Part shown: piece after piece, positions 6,315-6,977 of the stretch
How the letters are laid out: each line of letters opens with the position of its first letter
Position numbering within the stretch: the first letter of the stretch is position 1
Source: Pseudobdellovibrionaceae bacterium
GTDB lineage: Bacteria > Bdellovibrionota > Bdellovibrionia > Bdellovibrionales > JAMPXM01
Assembly (NCBI GenBank): GCA_913774795.1
Contig: CAJYIL010000215.1
Span: 1-6,977 of the forward strand
DNA: 6,977 bases
Direction of reading: 5' to 3'
Position numbers and translations under genes: made by a program
The notes under the pieces: generated by a model
The model's input: the letters and a program-made list of their open reading frames with translations, nothing else
Told to the model about the DNA's origin: nothing
Database searches by the model: none

Positions 6315-6419
6315 CGCTCATTGCGAAATCCTGTTTCGAAGTGGGACGCCACGACTAGGACCAACGTCAAAAGAATAGAAAGTCGTTAATCGCTGAGCGC
6401 GAAATCCCGATGCGAAAGT

Positions 6420-6977
6420 ATGACGACATCACCGAAGCGGCAGAGTGAGTTTAAGTGGGGCGAAGGCAAGATGAGCGGGATCGTTTCGATCTTTCTCGGG
6501 ATTCTCAGTATCGGCGGCGTCTTGTGCTTCCACTTTCCTGAGTACCTAACGACCGCCGAGCTTCGAAAAGCCTACGACGTCGACACGATGAGATATGTCT
6601 TGCGAGGCGCCATCTTCCTCGCGACCGCGCTGGGCGCATCAACGTTTTTTATGTCAAAAGGACGTCGCCTTGGATTTGCCGGCGTTCTTCTTGCGGCCAT
6701 CGCGCAACTCCTCGGCGGAGCGACAGTTGAGGTCGGTGATTTCGAAGCTCACCGAGTTTCGTTCGGTCTCGATTGGCTGGTGCTCGATCTCCTGACGAGT
6801 ACTTTAATCTTCATCTTCCTCGAAAAACTTTTCCCGCACAAAAAAGATCAGAAGATCTTTAGGCCGGAGTGGAACGAAGACCTCGTGTTCTTTGCCTTCA
6901 ACCATTTACTCTTGAGCTTCACGCTTTTGGTGACGATCAAGTTTTCATCTACTCTTTTCGGTTGGGCCGTCAATTCG
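6420..6977 (+). CDS. Sterol desaturase / fatty acid hydroxylase-superfamily membrane protein, 3' partial
   Basis: The visible 186 codons run off the right edge. Hydrophobic segments lie at about 20-38, 60-78, 86-100, 115-134 and 154-180. The stretch FGLDWLVLDLLTSTLIFIFLEKLFPHKKDQ followed by FRPEWNEDLVFFAFNHLL is the pattern I associate with bacterial sterol-desaturase-family proteins just before their first histidine box. The diiron-binding His motifs themselves fall beyond the window, so catalytic competence cannot be judged. Two starts are possible: ATG 6420 (weak GAAAG upstream) and ATG 6471 (GAAGG 4 nt upstream). I prefer 6420 because FKWGEGKMSG looks like part of the conserved N-terminus, but this is uncertain. 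The family hydroxylates or desaturates lipids in membranes. The gene is divergent from yceI; a functional link through lipids is speculative. Confidence 0.8.
   Translation, partial: MTTSPKRQSEFKWGEGKMSGIVSIFLGILSIGGVLCFHFPEYLTTAELRKAYDVDTMRYVLRGAIFLATALGASTFFMSKGRRLGFAGVLLAAIAQLLGGATVEVGDFEAHRVSFGLDWLVLDLLTSTLIFIFLEKLFPHKKDQKIFRPEWNEDLVFFAFNHLLLSFTLLVTIKFSSTLFGWAVNS

Larger units (their letters stand above)
6235..6419. other. Divergent intergenic region between yceI and the sterol-desaturase-like gene
   Basis: This 185-nt gap is the longest gene-free stretch in the window. Besides the yceI Shine-Dalgarno and the repeat block at 6286-6314, it contains GCGAAATCC twice in the same orientation (6323-6331 and 6399-6407) and a small inverted repeat CGAAA/TTTCG at about 6325-6338. 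I see no RNA gene, no rho-independent terminator, and no well-formed promoter for the rightward gene. Confidence 0.6.

Overview
The window looks like an ordinary, tightly packed chromosomal stretch from a free-living Gram-negative bacterium. G+C content is roughly half by eye. The gene set (a large SNF2-type helicase, a small lipoprotein with a Gly-rich stretch, YceI, a DTW-domain protein and a sterol-desaturase-family protein) and the codon style rich in TCG, CGA and AAA would fit a Bdellovibrio-like or other deltaproteobacterial lineage. That placement is inference from gene content only. I see no insertion sequence, phage gene, CRISPR array, tRNA or rRNA.

Layout: (1) positions 1-1982 (+) hold the 3' part of an SNF2/Rad54-like DNA translocase whose frame is open to the left window edge, so the gene starts outside. 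(2) On the minus strand, 3562-1979 holds three genes read right to left: a small DUF2917-like protein, a YedA-like EamA (DMT) transporter overlapping it by 10 nt, and a small Gly-rich lipoprotein. (3) 3627-4103 (+) is an Lrp/AsnC regulator transcribed divergently from the DUF2917-transporter pair across a 64-nt gap that contains an AT-rich imperfect palindrome. (4) On the minus strand, 6234-4100 holds yceI, a DTW-domain tRNA-modification enzyme and an M14-type zinc carboxypeptidase/deacylase, with gaps of 34 nt and 1 nt; they could form one transcript. (5) A 185-nt divergent region separates yceI from (6) a sterol-desaturase-family membrane protein (6420 to the right edge, +), cut before its histidine motifs.

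The most coherent functional unit is regulator + DUF2917 + exporter: the Lrp-type protein probably senses an amino acid or similar metabolite and controls the divergent efflux gene. The DTW/M14 pair is tightly coupled, but its joint purpose is not evident. Both convergent gene pairs end with interlocked stop codons, leaving no room for a terminator between them.

I did not find a convincing undescribed system. The points most worth checking are an 11-nt word shared between the lrp and yceI promoter regions, a 10-bp-phased repeat with a palindrome upstream of yceI, the DUF2917-EamA-Lrp module, and the DTW-M14 pair. Several start codons were reassigned from the sequence (helicase, DUF2917 protein, M14 enzyme, YceI).
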